From the NCBI RefSeq assembly GCF_000346465.2, contig NC_034015.1, forward strand, positions 945,519-1,009,518: 64,000 bases of DNA, in the 5' to 3' direction. Both the position numbers and the translations under genes were made by a program. This DNA is from Prunus persica. Its lineage: Eukaryota > Streptophyta > Magnoliopsida > Rosales > Rosaceae. Positions 35,840-48,000 of this stretch are shown in pieces. Under the pieces are notes generated by a model. That model saw only the letters and a program-made list of their open reading frames with translations, had not been told where the DNA came from and made no database searches. The number at the start of each line of letters is the position of its first letter. The first letter of the stretch is position 1.

Positions 35840-38800
35840 TGACAGGACCCGTCCCAAATGTTCCGAAATCCGAGACGAAACTTGTAAATTTTTCCGACAT
35901 CACCCCGATGTTGGGCCCACTTCTAAAACTATATCCTTTTTCCCCAAAAGGAATAAGGGTACAACACTTTCTACCCAAATTTCGGCAGAGTCTCCCCTGT
36001 AAATTGAGCATTGCCCAAAATTTCAACCTGCACAAAAACACATTTAATATCCCAACAGGCAGCACGCACAATATAATTTCATGCAATTCACATAAACGGC
36101 CTTCGGCCTTCCAATAATTCTCAACAAACTACCAAGCACACTATCAAATCAATTCATGCCTTAAACGAGGCAAACAATAAATTCAAATACGAATTATGAC
36201 TACTAAATTTCAACATGCATCATTTAACTTTTCCAATCCCAATATACGAGGTTTTAACCTCCTAACACAATCACCTCTCGTTTTCACCCTAATCTCAGGA
36301 CCAACGACAAGGTCCGAACCAACCTCAATAAAACATATGACTAACATTTAGTCTGCTGCTGCACCTAGTAACCTTAGGCTGCCTACGTACCCTCACTGAG
36401 GGATCAAGCCACACGTAGTTCTTTCGCTACTAAAATCCGATTCCAACACATACAATACCTTTATTCATCTCTCTGTTACTCACATAATCTCCCTATACGC
36501 TGGTACTACCAACACCACGTATGAGGTCTGTCAACAAGCCGGATAACCTACGCCACGTGCGACCTCAACATACTATCACATAATCTCCCCATACGCCGGT
36601 ACAACCAATGCCACTTGTGACCTCAACATACTGTCACATAATCTCCCCATACGCCGGTACAACCGACTCCACGTATGAGGTCTGTCAACACGCCGGATAA
36701 CCTACGCCACGTGCGACCTCAACATACTGTCACATAATCTCCCCATACGCTGGTACAACCAACGCCAGTATGGAGTCTGTCAACACGCCGGATAACCTAC
36801 GCCAAGTGCGACCTAACATACTGTCACATAATCTCCCCATACGCCGGTACAACCAACACCACGTATGGGGTCTGTCTCAACGCCGAAAAATCCTACGCCA
36901 CGCAAGACCTCAATATCATATCACAATATCTCCCCATACGTCGGTACAACCAATGCCACGTATGGGGTCTGTCAATACGCCGGATAACCTATGCCACGTG
37001 CGACCTCAACATACTATCACAATATCTCCCCATACGCCGGTACAACCAACGCCACGTATGGGGTCTGTCCGCAAGCCGGATAACCTACACCACGTGGGAC
37101 CTCATATAATATCACAATATCTTCCTATACGCCGGTACAACCAACGCCATGTATGGGGTCTGTCAACACGCCAGATAACCTACGCCACATGCGACCTCAC
37201 CATATTATCACATAATCTCCCCATACGTCGGTACTACCAACGCCACGTATGGGGCCTGTCTGCACGCCGGATAAACTACGCCACGTGGGACCTAACATTC
37301 ACAGGGTGGTACTTATCGTGTAATCATAATCTGGGGAGGTACCTAAGGTAGTGCGTATAGCACTTCAAACTGACATTCTAGACTTTTTTTATACCTTTAA
37401 AATATATATATATAAATATATATATTAAGCTCAAAAATTGTATAAACCTCAAACAATCTAGCATCCGATAATTCTCGAATTCAAAACAAGAAATTAATAT
37501 TCTAATCCTACATCATCAATAAAACTCAACAATGCTCAAGACCTGTCACTAGGGACATTATAATCCTTCTAGGAAGGTAAAACTACATCGGAAGACTCGC
37601 AGTCAACCAAGGTCTAACTACCCAATCTTGGTCAAACTGGCCCACGGGGCCCACGACCTCCAAATTCCAATCCGAAGGTTCCTATGGGTTCTACAAGGTA
37701 TAGGACACTCGTCCTGCAAGTTTAGTCCAGATCAGACGGTCAGATTGCTCACAATCGCACGATCTAACGGTTAATATAAACATAAACTTTAAATTATTAA
37801 ATCGGAACATCCGGGGCTCTGATTTACGATCCGTGAATTCCTACACGATCCTAGAATACCTAGATTAACATATATTACATTCAAGACCATCCAACGGTCC
37901 CAACCTATCGAACCCTAATAACGCGCAATAGTCAGTATCCGTTCGATAGTCAAACGACGTCTGAATTGAGATCCGCAAAATCCTACACACTCGTGACAAC
38001 CTAAGGATCTCATCGAGACAAAGTGAAACTTCACTACCCTCACCCACGCTCTGCCACACGCTCCGGCAGCGCTGGGTGCCCAAAGCGATTACGCATCGCC
38101 AAAAAATCTCAAAACCACAACTCCAAACTCCTACCCTAGGTATAACACCCTATTTGGAGCCACTTTTGTTCTTGGACCTACCCCAAAAACTGACCGTAAT
38201 CGAGATCCCAAAACCGGTCGAACCCTAAATCCAAAATCGAGCGGCTTAGGCTAAAAATTGATGCAATCCTACCCAACCATCAGCTAGAGCATGAAAAATA
38301 GGTAGAAATCCATACCTTACCCGACTGAATTGGTGAACGAAGGAGAGAGATCGAGCGGTGAGAAGTTTTGTCAAAACCGGCTCATTTCGATGTATCCGGC
38401 GAGCACAGTGGATGGGGATGGCTGAGACCAGTCGGGAAAGGACGAGGGAGAGGTGGCGGTTCGAACGGGACAGGTCTCAAGGCCGGTCGTGGACTGTGGC
38501 GGGGCGACAACCTTGGAGGGTGGCGAATGTGAAAAACGAAGGGGAGAGGGGGGCTGTTCGCGATGGGGGAGAGAGAGAGAGAGAGAGAGAAAATCTGATT
38601 TTTAAAATAAAAATCCCATTTTAAAATATTTACGATTTTGCCACTGAACTTGTTTTGCTCGTAACTTCTTCTTTTCAACTTCGAATCGAGCCCACTACGT
38701 GTCTGCGAACTCATCTCAGTACGACCTACCCAAAAATATCATTCATTGCCCCAAACTCTCTCCGGGTAAGAAAATGACCAAAATACCCCTATCCCAAGGG

Positions 38801-38858
38801 TAAATTTGTCACTTGAATAATTTAAATAAGGGATTAAATTTGGAGTCGGGGTGTTACA
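35840..38858 (-). mobile_element. solo Ty3/gypsy-type LTR, 3.0 kb
   Basis: Starts TGACAGGACCCGTCCC and ends GGGGTGTTACA; on the minus strand TGTAACACCCCGAC...GGGTCCTGTCA. Perfect 5-bp target duplication AAAGA at 35835-35839 and 38859-38863. No internal coding region remains, so it arose by LTR-LTR recombination. It is the same family as the LTR at 18910-27025. Long LTRs of this type occur in chromovirus lineages such as Tekay/Del; that assignment is inference. A GA microsatellite lies at 38570-38590. Confidence 0.9.
36483..37300 (+). repeat. 96-bp minisatellite inside the solo LTR
   Basis: Nine units, each with 'cataatctccccatacgccgg', 'tacaaccaacgccacgtatg', 'gggtctgtcaacacgccgg' and 'ataacctacgccacgtgcga'. 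The unit landmark recurs at about 36483, 36579, 36637, 36733, 36828, 36923, 37019, 37114 and 37210, so the period is 95-96 bp with one 38-bp-shorter unit. The CCACGTGCGA and CCACGTATG motifs are G-box-like and each unit contains small inverted repeats. The corresponding place in the other LTR copy has different, shorter repeats. Confidence 0.9.
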
Positions 38859-39912
38859 AAAGATGTAGAGAGAAGCACAAAATTAAAAGATGAAGCAATT
38901 TGCAAAAATATTTACAGTACTCATTCAGGAAACTGAATGCACAATTTGTTTGTAAACTCAAATATCTGCTATCAAAACTCCTATGAAATTGTAATAAGCA
39001 ATATGACATTATAAAGTTATCAGTATTCCATCTATATAAAATAGATAATAAACTAGGGTTAATGACCAAAATGGTCCCCCAACTATTGCTCGAGTATCAT
39101 TTTGGTCCACCAGGTAAAATTTTCGTTTGAATCATCCTTAAACTCTTTATTTTTTATCCAGATGGTCCTATCGTGACAGATTCCGTCACTTTTGATCACA
39201 CGATGGCCACGTGACTGAGTTTTGAAGGCTATATGTGACTTTTTGAGAAGCTCTATCGTTCAAAAGCAAAATACCTACAGTTTATTCGATGTTTCTCTCA
39301 TTTTAGGCGATTACCATAGACTGAAAGGGATTGTAATGCGAGTTGCTAAATTGGTCGACGCAGTAGTAGTGTGCCAGTCGCTGAATTGGTGAAGTTAGTG
39401 TGTAATTTTAGTGTTAATTTTGGAGTTCGAATTTCGGAGTTTGGGTTCGGGTTTGATTTTGGGGATTTTGGGAAATTCATTGCTTGCTAATAATGGAGTT
39501 CAAATTCCGTTCAGGTGGAAAGACTCTCAAATATGGTAAGGGCTTTTGTAATGCATTTTATGTTGTTTTTGTTTGGAAATGGATGAGTTGTACTTGTCTG
39601 GAAGTGTGGTTTCTTTATGCGTAAAAGATTCCTTTTTCTGTGTTTGTGTTTGGCTTTTTGGTTGTTTTATGTTTAAAGTAAGGGTAAAGGAATCGTTTTC
39701 CTGTATGTGGATTTGGCTTTTGGTACATTAACTGTAGAGTGTAAGCTTTATTTTGTCTGAAATGTTGAATGTGGGGTTTTTTTTTTAAATGTCTGCGGTC
39801 CCTTGGTTATTTGCTTCACACCCAAGTCAATAATTGTTGCCCTTAGCAGTAACAACAAAACTTTGACTTTAAATTAACATATTGTTGTTTCAAATTTGCA
39901 GCTACTAATGGA

Positions 39913-42900
39913 ATGTGCACTCTAGATTTACATCATGGGGGCTGGTTTGAAAATAGGGTTTATAAAAAGGGTAAGGTCTGTTATTTGGACAATATTGTAG
40001 AAGATTTTCTGTCCTTATTAGATTTCCTGAAAATTGGGAGAGGTCTTGGGTATGATGTTGACATTTCTCAAGTTGAGCAACGTTTGGAAATTAGGTATAG
40101 AAATGTTGAGGGTGGACTAGAGCTTGTTACATGTGATACTACAGTGGTTGAAATGGTTTGTCACATACCATCCAATAAGGTTATTAAGTTATACTATAGT
40201 GAGATTCAAGACTATGATGACTATGATGTAGATGCAGAAAATTATGGTAGGGTTGTGACTCAGAATTACCAAGTGAAAGAGGTGACTTATATTGAAGATG
40301 AGGAGACTTTTGAGAATGTTGGGACGAAAGTGGCAAATGAAGATACAGCCAAAGAGGTACCAAATGAAGATGTAGGGGTAGAATTACCAAATGAAGATGT
40401 AGGGGCAGAATTACCAAATGAAGATGCAAGGGCAGAATTACCAAATGAAGATGTAGGGGCAAATGTGACAATTGATGATGAAATGGTGGATTGCCAAATG
40501 AAGATGAAGATGAGGATTCAAAAATTAAAGACAGTGATTATAAGTTCAGTGAAAATGAGACAGAGGTCAAGTCAACTGTTGGAGAGAATGTAGAAGATGA
40601 GGGGACTACTCATGGGGCTCCAAGAGAGGTGTCATCTGATGGTGCTAACACATCATAATTTGACACTGGAAATGAGACTGAAGATGAGGGTAACATTAGA
40701 AAAAAGAAAAAACTGCCAAAGTTTAAGCAGCATAGAAGAGATGTGGAAAAATCCAGAGTTTAGATTGGGAATGAAATTTGCAAACAAAAAACTATTGATA
40801 GAGGCTATCAGCATGCAATTATACATGGTAGGGAAGTGAAATTGATAAAAAAAAAACACAAGAGACGAGTTCATGCAAAATGTGTGCAAGGCTGTTCTTT
40901 CCAAGTATATGGATCAAAGATTGATACAAAGGAAGGGACATTTGCAAAAAAAACTTTGAGCATAGAACATCAGTGTGGAAGAGTAGACGAGCTTAGGTAT
41001 ACCACATCATACTGGCTTTGTGACAAATATGCAAACAAGCTCAGGCGGAACTCAGAGTTTGATATGAAATCATTTCAAGACGATGTGTTGGAAGATTACA
41101 AAATAAATGTCACAAAAATTCAAGTTTATAGGGCAAAGAGGCTGGCCAAAGATTTAATTGAAGGTACTTACAAAGAACAATATGCTAGTTTGTTTGATTA
41201 TGCAGAAGAATTGAAAAATGCAACAAAGAGTAGTACAGTGAAGATTAAAACTCGGATTGTGAAGGGTGAGACAGTGTTTCAGAGGATATATGTGTGCTTG
41301 GCTGCCTATAAGAAGGGATTTTTAGAGGGTTGCACCCTGTTATTGGTGTTGATGGCTACCATTTTAAAGGGTCTTATCCTGGATAGATCTTGACGGCTAT
41401 TGGGGTGGATGAGAACAATGGTTACTTCCCAGTAGCTTATGTTGTGGTTGATATTGAGAGTAAAGACTCTTGGATTTGGTTTTTCAATCTGCTTATTGAA
41501 GATTTAGGGATTACAAATTGAAGAGCTTGGGTAGTCATTAGTGACAAACAAAAGGGACTTGTACCTGTCATTGAGGCAGTACTTCCAACTGCAGAGCACA
41601 AGATGTGTGTGAGACACTTGTACAGTAACTTTAGGGCATCACATACTGGTTTTGCTCTGAAACATATTTTATGGGCTGCAGCAAGAGCTACTACTGTGCT
41701 TGGTGGGAGGCAGAAATGGAGAAGATGAAAAATGAGGATGAGGAAGCTTGGAAGTGGTTGAAGAAGAGACTTGCAAACAATTGGAGCAGATCTCACTTCG
41801 AGTCACATTTTAAATGTGATATTTTGTTGAATAATCTATGTGAAAGTTTCAATGCAGCCATACTAGATGCAAGGGATAAGATAATTTTGAGCTGCTTGGA
41901 GAGGATAAGGGTGTATGTCATACTTAGAATGGCTAGTAGGAGGTCTGCATCTAAGAATTGGAGATACTCTTTTAGGCCTAGGATATTCAAGATAATTGAG
42001 AAGAATAAGTTAGGTCCATCACAGTGCATTCCTAGATTGGCTGGTGAGAAATTGTATCAAGTGAGCCACATTTATGGTGGAGAATTTGCTGTAGACCTTA
42101 GAGCAAAGACATGCTCTTGTAGGAGGTGGAATTTATGTGGAATACCATGTCTCCATGTAATCTCAGCAATATTTCAAAGATGTGAAAACCCAATTGCTTA
42201 TGTGGATGATTGTTATGAGTGATTCACCCCATCCCTTCAATTGACCAATGGAGTAAATGTGGTCTTCCTCCAATTAAACCTCCACTTTACAAGCAACAAC
42301 CGGGTAGGCCTAAAAAGGTTAGGACAAAGGAGCCTTGTGAGGTTGAAATACCAGCCCTTATCCCACCAAACCCTAGGCCTCTAAATTATATTGCCCCACC
42401 AGCCAAGCTTAGAAGGGTTTTCATTCAAATAAGATGTCGTGGATGCATTCAAAGATGCCATAATAGAGCAACATGTGACAGACTAAACAATGAAAACCAA
42501 CAGGTATGACTGTTAGACACCTTGTTTAGTTCTATGTTATGGACCAATTGCTTAATAATTTTCTTACATTTGCATATTAATGCATCTTCAGCCCAAATGG
42601 AGCAAGGTTCTTCTTCAGCCCAAATGGAGCAAGGTTCTTCTTCACAACCACTACAAGCTTCTTCACAAGCAGGATCTAGCACAGTCAGAGGGAGAGGCAT
42701 GAGTAGAGGAAGAGGCATAAGTAGAGGGAGAGGCGTAAGTGGAGGAAGAGGCAATGTTGCCAAAGCCACTGTTTACCCAAATTCACAACAAAGTGTAAGC
42801 TTTATTTTCTCAACCATTCAATTTTTTATTGCTTAAGTCATTCAAAAACAATAAATATCAGTAACTTTTTCAAGTGACAAGAGGTAATGGACAAGTCTTA

Positions 42901-43206
42901 CCATCTTCACATGTTGGCTTAGGAAGAGGTTTACCATCTTCAAAGCTAAGTGCAATTAGAGGAAGAGGCTTAGGAAGAGGCATAAGTAGAGGAAAAGGCT
43001 TAGGAAGAGGCATAAGTAGAGGAAGAGGCTTACCATCGTCACAGCCAAGTGTTATTGTCATTTGGTTTAATTCTTACTCGTTTGACTAATTAACAATTTT
43101 TCAACCATTACACACCTGACATTACTACATTGTTTAGGTGGCAAGAGGAAAGGGACAAGGAAGAGCAGATTGGGACAACATTTCCCATGATAATAACATG
43201 GCCTAA
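39913..43206 (+). pseudogene. MuDR-family transposase, frameshifted and interrupted
   Basis: Acts on MULE ends. Visible parts in order: an N-terminal PB1-like domain (LHHGGWFENRVYKKGKV, from ATG 39913), an acidic region with four or five PNEDVG repeats, a MuDR zinc/WRKY-like domain (40740-41010, with CVQGCSFQVY), the catalytic core with GVDGYHFKG (about 41350), the VISDKQKG Asp (about 41540) and the CVRHLYSNF segment, then a SWIM finger CSCRRWNLCGIPCLH (about 42113-42157). A GRPKKxR tail and RGRG-rich exons end at TAA 43204. Breaks: frameshift near 40490, stop in the zinc region, TAG-type stop after GSYPG (about 41387), stop near 41519, and another frame change near 41690. Introns flank the tail exons. 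Confidence 0.88.
42660..43060 (+). repeat. RGRG-coding short repeats in the transposase tail
   Basis: Units of 'agtagaggaagaggcataa' encode GRGISRGRG-type repeats across two exons. The opposite strand gives artefactual PLPLLMPLP frames. Arg/Gly-rich tails are common in MuDR-like transposases. Confidence 0.7.
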
Positions 43207-43818
43207 AAATAAGGGAAGCTATTGCCAAGGGTGTCATATGTTGTGTATTTTGGGATATGTACTTTTCTGGGCAAGGGGATTTTGTGTAATGGGTCTTGAA
43301 AGCTGAGTTTGGATTGTGTAAATGGTTTTGAGTTTGAAGGCCTAAAACTGTGTAATCGCTTGCCTATTCTAGGTTAGGTACTTTTCTGGGCAGAAGGATT
43401 TTGTGTACTTTGTCTAATTGATTTTGAGCTAGAGGGGCTCAAACTGTGTAATTGGTTGTCTATTTTGGGATATGTACTTTTCTAGGCAAGTGAATTTTGT
43501 GTCCTTTGTCTAACTGGTCTTGAATGGAACAGCTCAAACTCTGTAATTGGTCTTCAATGGTTTTGAGTTAGAAGGGCCCAAACTTTGTAATTGGAATATT
43601 TGGAATGTTTACTCAGTTTCTGTGCATCTCCCAGATATTCAAATAACCCAAATTCAAGAAAATTTTAGAACACTAATGGACATTCATTCTACAATTGAAA
43701 CAGAAGTCTTCACCATTACATTCAAAGAAACAAACCCCATAACATAACAATTAAAACTTCCCACTCATCACAAATGTTATAAACAAACCCCAACAAAAAA
43801 TCAAGGAAACCCACATTA

Positions 43819-44274
43819 TCAATTGTCTTTGCCCATGAGCCCATTCCAAAACCCTTTTTTTTTTTCCTGAACCATTTCTTTCAATTTCTGTTGCAGTTCT
43901 TTCTTTTTTGCTTCCACAGATCTCAATTGTTCTTCCTTTGCTCGACCTTCCTCCTCCATTGCTCTAAGTCTTCTAAGCAAACCAGGGACCACTTGTTTTC
44001 CTCTTGGACAAGTTTCATTTTCACCCACTCGAAAAAATGCATACCTTTTCTGCTATTCTGGAAATAAAATCTTACTCAATTTCAGACCTCAACAAGCAAT
44101 TACAAATGAAAAAGAACAACTTTTGCAACCCGAATAATAACTTACCCAATTTTTATCACAAGCATCGAATCTTCTTACTGGGTTCAAATCTGTCCATGAA
44201 GTCCGACGAATTATCTTTGTCTCATCGACGCAGTACCAACTTGTGCCACTTGAGGTCGTTGAAATCTCCGACAT
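43819..44274 (-). pseudogene. GRF-type zinc-finger protein carried by the MULE
   Basis: Exon 1 from ATG 44274 reads MSEISTTSSGTSWYC and then the GRF motif (RTSWTDLNPVRRFDACD). A GTAAGT donor follows at about 44152. After TTTCCAG (about 44056) the frame gives GMHFFEWV, the usual end of a GRF finger. The following coiled-coil segment (LLRRLRAMEEEGRAKEEQL, to stop 43819) is in a different frame, so one small indel separates finger and coiled coil. GRF fingers bind single-stranded nucleic acid in other proteins; its role in the element is unknown. It lies within the TIRs and converges on the transposase gene, so it is part of the element. Confidence 0.7.
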
Positions 44275-44557
44275 TGCAAACCTAGGGTTCTAATCTGGGG
44301 GTTTTGGTAAAGCTTCCAACAGAAATGGGAGGGAAAACATTCCTATGTTGGCTTGGTCGTTTTAAAGGAGGGTACTCACCTAAAAATACGGTTTTTTCCT
44401 TGATTTCATGGAATAATACACATACTTTGACGGTAGGATCATCTTGATACAAAATAAAGAGTTTAAAGACGATTCAAATGAAAATTTTAGTTGGTGGACC
44501 AAAATGATACTCGAGCAATAGTTAGGGGACCCTTTTGGTCATTAACCCTAATAAACT

Positions 44558-45225
44558 ACATACTAGAAGCAAATCCTTTCAAGCTTATCAAGTAACCACC
44601 AACAAATTCAGTATGAAACAATCATAAATTGCGTAATGGAAACGAAAACAGATATTTCATTCCTAATGGAAACAAAAACAGATTATTCAGCCATAATGGA
44701 AACACCAAGAGAATCAGAAACCCATCAATGTCTCATTCAATCACAGAAACCCAAAAAAAAAAAAAGAAAAAAAAAAGCAAAACCAATATCAGAACTCACC
44801 ACAGTGAAGATCGATGATGAAGGCATTTTGGCTTTGCAGTGGAAGTCGATGACGGAGTTGGCGAGTCACAACCATGGCTTCACTGTGGAGGCCGACGACG
44901 AAGGTGGCGAGTCGTGGTAGCTAAGGTCTGGTTCTGATATGTGAGTTGGAAAATATAACTAATGGGAGATGAGGTTATGCGAGATTCGATGGTGGAGCTG
45001 GATTTCTTGTGAGGTTTCGCAGAAGGATGAAGAGGAAGAGGAAGAGACTAGAGAAAGGATAGGATTTCAGAGAGCAACGAGTCTGAAGAAAAAATAATAA
45101 TAAGTGAATGATGGGCAATAGGCCTGTCAATAAGGTTTTTATACGAGGCATTTGTGATTAGGTTTCAAAATAGGGACATTAGTGAAAAAATTAGGTGTGC
45201 CAGGGGCAAAGCTGCGTATGTCCCT
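44558..45225 (-). other. possible 5' leader and first exon of a lost minus-strand gene
   Basis: On the minus strand about 45110-44800 is pyrimidine-rich like a plant 5' UTR. It contains ATGs near 44873 and 44823 and reaches a good donor (TGTG then GTGAGTTC) near 44800. No downstream exons could be joined, because the MULE and the solo LTR follow. An alternative is chance. The plus-strand open frames here are Lys-rich and unconvincing. Confidence 0.25.
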
Positions 45226-45229
45226 TTTA

Positions 45230-45790
45230 TGTTTATTTGTTGGTTTATCGGGAAGTGGTGAAACCAAAGAGTCCTTGGCGCAGAGTTGGAGATGCCTTCT
45301 AACCCAAAGCCTGTCATCTTCCTTGCTGTTTATGAATGGTATATTTCTGTTCAAAGGGCAATTAAGCCTAAGATTAAAATCCAGATTATTAAGCATATCT
45401 ACCATGAACAAAATGTAGCCACAGATGCTTTGGCTACCAGAAATTATAATCTTGGCCCTGGGCTCCATCTCTATGATGAGGTGCCACAGGCCCCGTGCTT
45501 TTGTTCTATAATTGTTTGGCTTTGGGCTTTTAGCCCCACCCCCCCCCCCCCCCCCCCCCCCCCCCCCACTTACCCCAAAAAAAAAAAAAAACCAAAAAGC
45601 CCAGATTATGATATCTTGGAACCCTCCTGAGATTGGGCAATTTAAGCTTAATGTGGATGGGACTTGAAAAACTGCCTCTGGTGCGATGGGGCTGGAGGTC
45701 TGCTCAGGGACTCTTCCGAGGACTGGATAAGAGGATTTGCTGTTAATCTTGGGAAAAGTCAGATCTTGAATACACCCACATTTAGATGGA
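45230..45790 (+). pseudogene. RNase H domain scraps in permuted order, with a poly-C/poly-A tract between
   Basis: 45290-45500 encodes the C-terminal half of a LINE-type RNase H (QIIKHIYHEQNVATDALATR). After a (C)n(A)n tract at 45540-45590, 45605-45760 encodes the N-terminal half (SWNPPEIGQFKLNVDGT, a stop, then in another frame LLRDSSEDWIRGFAVNLG). The halves are thus in reversed order. Domain identity rests on the W-PP-G-KLNVDG and REQN-like/AD motifs. Confidence 0.6.
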
Positions 45791-45950
45791 CATTTTAAAA
45801 GTTCAAACAGGTCAAGATTGAATACACCCAAACTGTTATAGACTTTTTAAAAGTATAAATCCAAATTGAATACACTGGATTTTTAAAATCTTTTTAAACG
45901 CTCTAAAATCGTAATTGAATCCCCCCTAGCCACCGCCCCCTGCGGAGCCC

Positions 45951-46387
45951 CATTTGGTTCATGGGAAAGGAGACTTGGGGATGAGAAATTACTTTATCAT
46001 GTTTGGTAAGTTTAGGCATGGAAAATCGTTGATTGGCCTATGGGAAAGTAGGGGGGAAAGTAAAGCTATCCTCCCAACTTGGGTTTTGTTTTCCCTCCTC
46101 ATGGGAAAGTTTGGGAAAGCCAATATTAAATAAACATTTTGTCCCATTAACAATTTAGAATTACAATATATCATTAAATGCATTCTTTTTATTTAATTTA
46201 ATATGAGTATAATTGAAAATTTACACAAAATTTGTTTTCCATTCATACTCAAAACAAATATGGGAAAAGAAATAAAGTGATATCTCCTGGGTACTTTCCC
46301 AGAGTTACCAAACGTGAGAAAGGAATCTTCCATTTCCTATCCATTGTGAAATGATTTCCCCTCAAACTCATTCCGTGAACCAAATTG
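45951..46387. mobile_element. MITE-like element with GAACCAAA termini
   Basis: The left end CATTTGGTTCATGGGAAAGG and the inverted right end CAATTTGGTTCACGGAATGA match imperfectly over about 20 bp. GGGAAAG and TTTGGTAA motifs are mirrored further in. It is about 437 bp and has no coding capacity. I could not establish a target duplication, so the superfamily is open. A different AT-rich block just before it (45770-45935) repeats 'ttgaatacaccc'. Confidence 0.55.
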
Positions 46388-47029
46388 TGTTTTCTGTCTG
46401 GGGCTTTTAGCCCCCCTTCTTCACCCAAAAAAATAAAATAAATTGATTTCCTGTTTTACCCTTGTGCAAACAAAAACACCAAAACCCAAAACGAAACCCA
46501 AATGATGTCAATCCACAAACACCCCCTACCCTTCTAACACAAAAAAAGAGAAGGTTGTTTACAAAACAAAACCACCACCATCCTAAAATTAAAAATAGAA
46601 CCAACTTTTACCCAAAAAGGAAATTAAAAAAACCAAATCTCTGATTCCTTCAACCCTTTTTTTTTTTTTGGGACAGAAGATTTCATCAACCCTTGATTTC
46701 CTTAGAAAATGCTGTTTTATTTATGGGGTTAGCTTTGAGTTTTGATAAAGTTGTGCGTTTTGGCTGTTACTTTGAATATTTTTTATTTTTTATTTTCCTT
46801 TTTCCAGATCAATTTTTCTCTCCTTTCAGCTGTATGTCTCTCCAGCTCTAACCATTGTTATACTCAATCTCAAGTGGCTTACCATTGTTTTCTTTATTAT
46901 TTGAAAATATTTTGGAAGAATACTAAAGAAAGTAAATGAAATTAAAATTGATTGTTGAACGATGCTGATAATATTTATAAATAAATAAAAACAAATTTGT
47001 TGTAAAAGTAAATAGAGAAAGTATATATA
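46388..47029. other. non-coding; includes a block shared with the protease gene intron
   Basis: 46444-46515 is closely similar to 7910-7975 in the first intron of the aspartic protease gene ('gatttcctgttttaccctt', then 'caaacaaaaacacc'). Nothing else was recognised. Confidence 0.45.
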
Positions 47030-47500
47030 TGAAAGGTAAGAGTAGTTCTCAATAGCTCAATGCTTAAGTGTCTTATTCATCTTTAGTGCATACTATTTAT
47101 AGGCATAGGAAATACATTTACCACCCTTAAGTAGTGCGTTACAAATCATAATAACGTATGATAAATATGGTATTTAGTGCATAGGTTATAACCCTATAAT
47201 GATAGGTATATTGAAGGATATAATGGAGGAATTACAATGGATTTATGGTGGGCATCCATAACCTTTGAGGTTACAACACTCCCCCTTGGATGTCCACCGT
47301 GCATGGAGTATGCCTCAATAAAACCTTGCCAGTAAAACCCGGTGGGACAAAACCTAGACGAAGGCAAAAGAGTACATATCCATATGTAATATAGAACGTG
47401 TGACACTGCCTCATTAAAACGTTGCTTGGAAAAACCCAGTGGGATAAAAACTAGAACGAAGAAAAAAGAGTACAATGTGAAGGTCTCAATTATGACACGT
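47030..47500 (-). mobile_element. copia 3' LTR and adjoining internal fragment
   Basis: On the minus strand a polypurine tract (CCAAGGGGGAG) is followed by TGTTGTAACCTC at 47278, the likely LTR start. A TATA-like CCTATAAATAG lies near 47100 and a possible end CA near 47030 (about 249 bp). Before the tract (47285-47470) lie two copies of the 'taaaac..ttgc..g..aaaaccc' block typical of the region between a copia polyprotein and its LTR. The coding part and other LTR are missing. Confidence 0.6.
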
Positions 47501-47990
47501 TGTTTGGATGTGGTCACCAAATTCAAGCCAAACCAAATCAAGTGGAAACCCAAAGGCCTAGCCAAAACAAAAGATATTGTTGTTTAAAATAACAATAGTC
47601 AAATAATAAATAAATAGAATGGCAAGATTCACAAGCTTGGCTTGGGGCCAACCAAGGGGTTTAAAAGAATGAAGAACTCTCACCGCCAAAAATCAGCTGA
47701 AGTGTAGGTTTCCTTCAATGGCAGCTGGAATAGTAAAAGGATGGTGAGTTATTGAGCTGAGATTTTTTTATCAAGCTACAGCAGCTGGGTTTCAATCCTT
47801 GGGTGATGTCAAGAAGGCCTGAGCCAATCTCCACATTGATATTTGTTTTTGAATTGAAAAGCCAAGCCCCACATTGATATTTATGTTGTGAGTTGAAAGG
47901 TTGGCTATTCAAAGCCAACCTGTCGCTGATCAGGTCGCAAGTTTCAATAACATTAATATTATATATTATTTCAATTGGCTATATATATAT
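47501..47990. other. non-coding, unassigned
   Basis: Contains two short direct copies of 'cacattgatatttgt/atg' (about 47833 and 47871) and ends in an (AT)n tract. Possibly LTR-derived. No coding pattern. Confidence 0.35.
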
Positions 47991-48000
47991 ATATATATGA

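Larger units (their letters stand above)
39055..44549 (+). mobile_element. Mutator-like element (MULE), 5.5 kb, decayed autonomous type
   Basis: Long inverted ends: the left from AGGGTTAATGACCAAAATGG and the right, inverted, AGGGTTAATGACCAAAAGGG, continuing through 'tattgctcgagtatcatttt' to about 150 bp. The 8-bp duplication AATAAACT is exact (39047-39054 and 44550-44557). The element encodes a MuDR-type transposase on the plus strand and a GRF zinc-finger protein on the minus strand, convergent. Both are damaged. Confidence 0.9.

Noticed and set aside
36483..37300. CRISPR-like regular repeats
   Set aside because: The repeat unit is contiguous with no unique spacers, and the DNA is plant nuclear.
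36770..37351. 193-residue open frame
   Set aside because: Lies entirely in the 96-bp minisatellite. The protein repeats with the DNA period and has no domain.
40184..40471. Minus-strand His/Leu-rich frame
   Set aside because: Antisense shadow of the PNEDVG-coding repeats of the MULE transposase.
42449..43061. Minus-strand PLPLLMPLP frames
   Set aside because: Antisense shadow of the RGRG-coding repeats.
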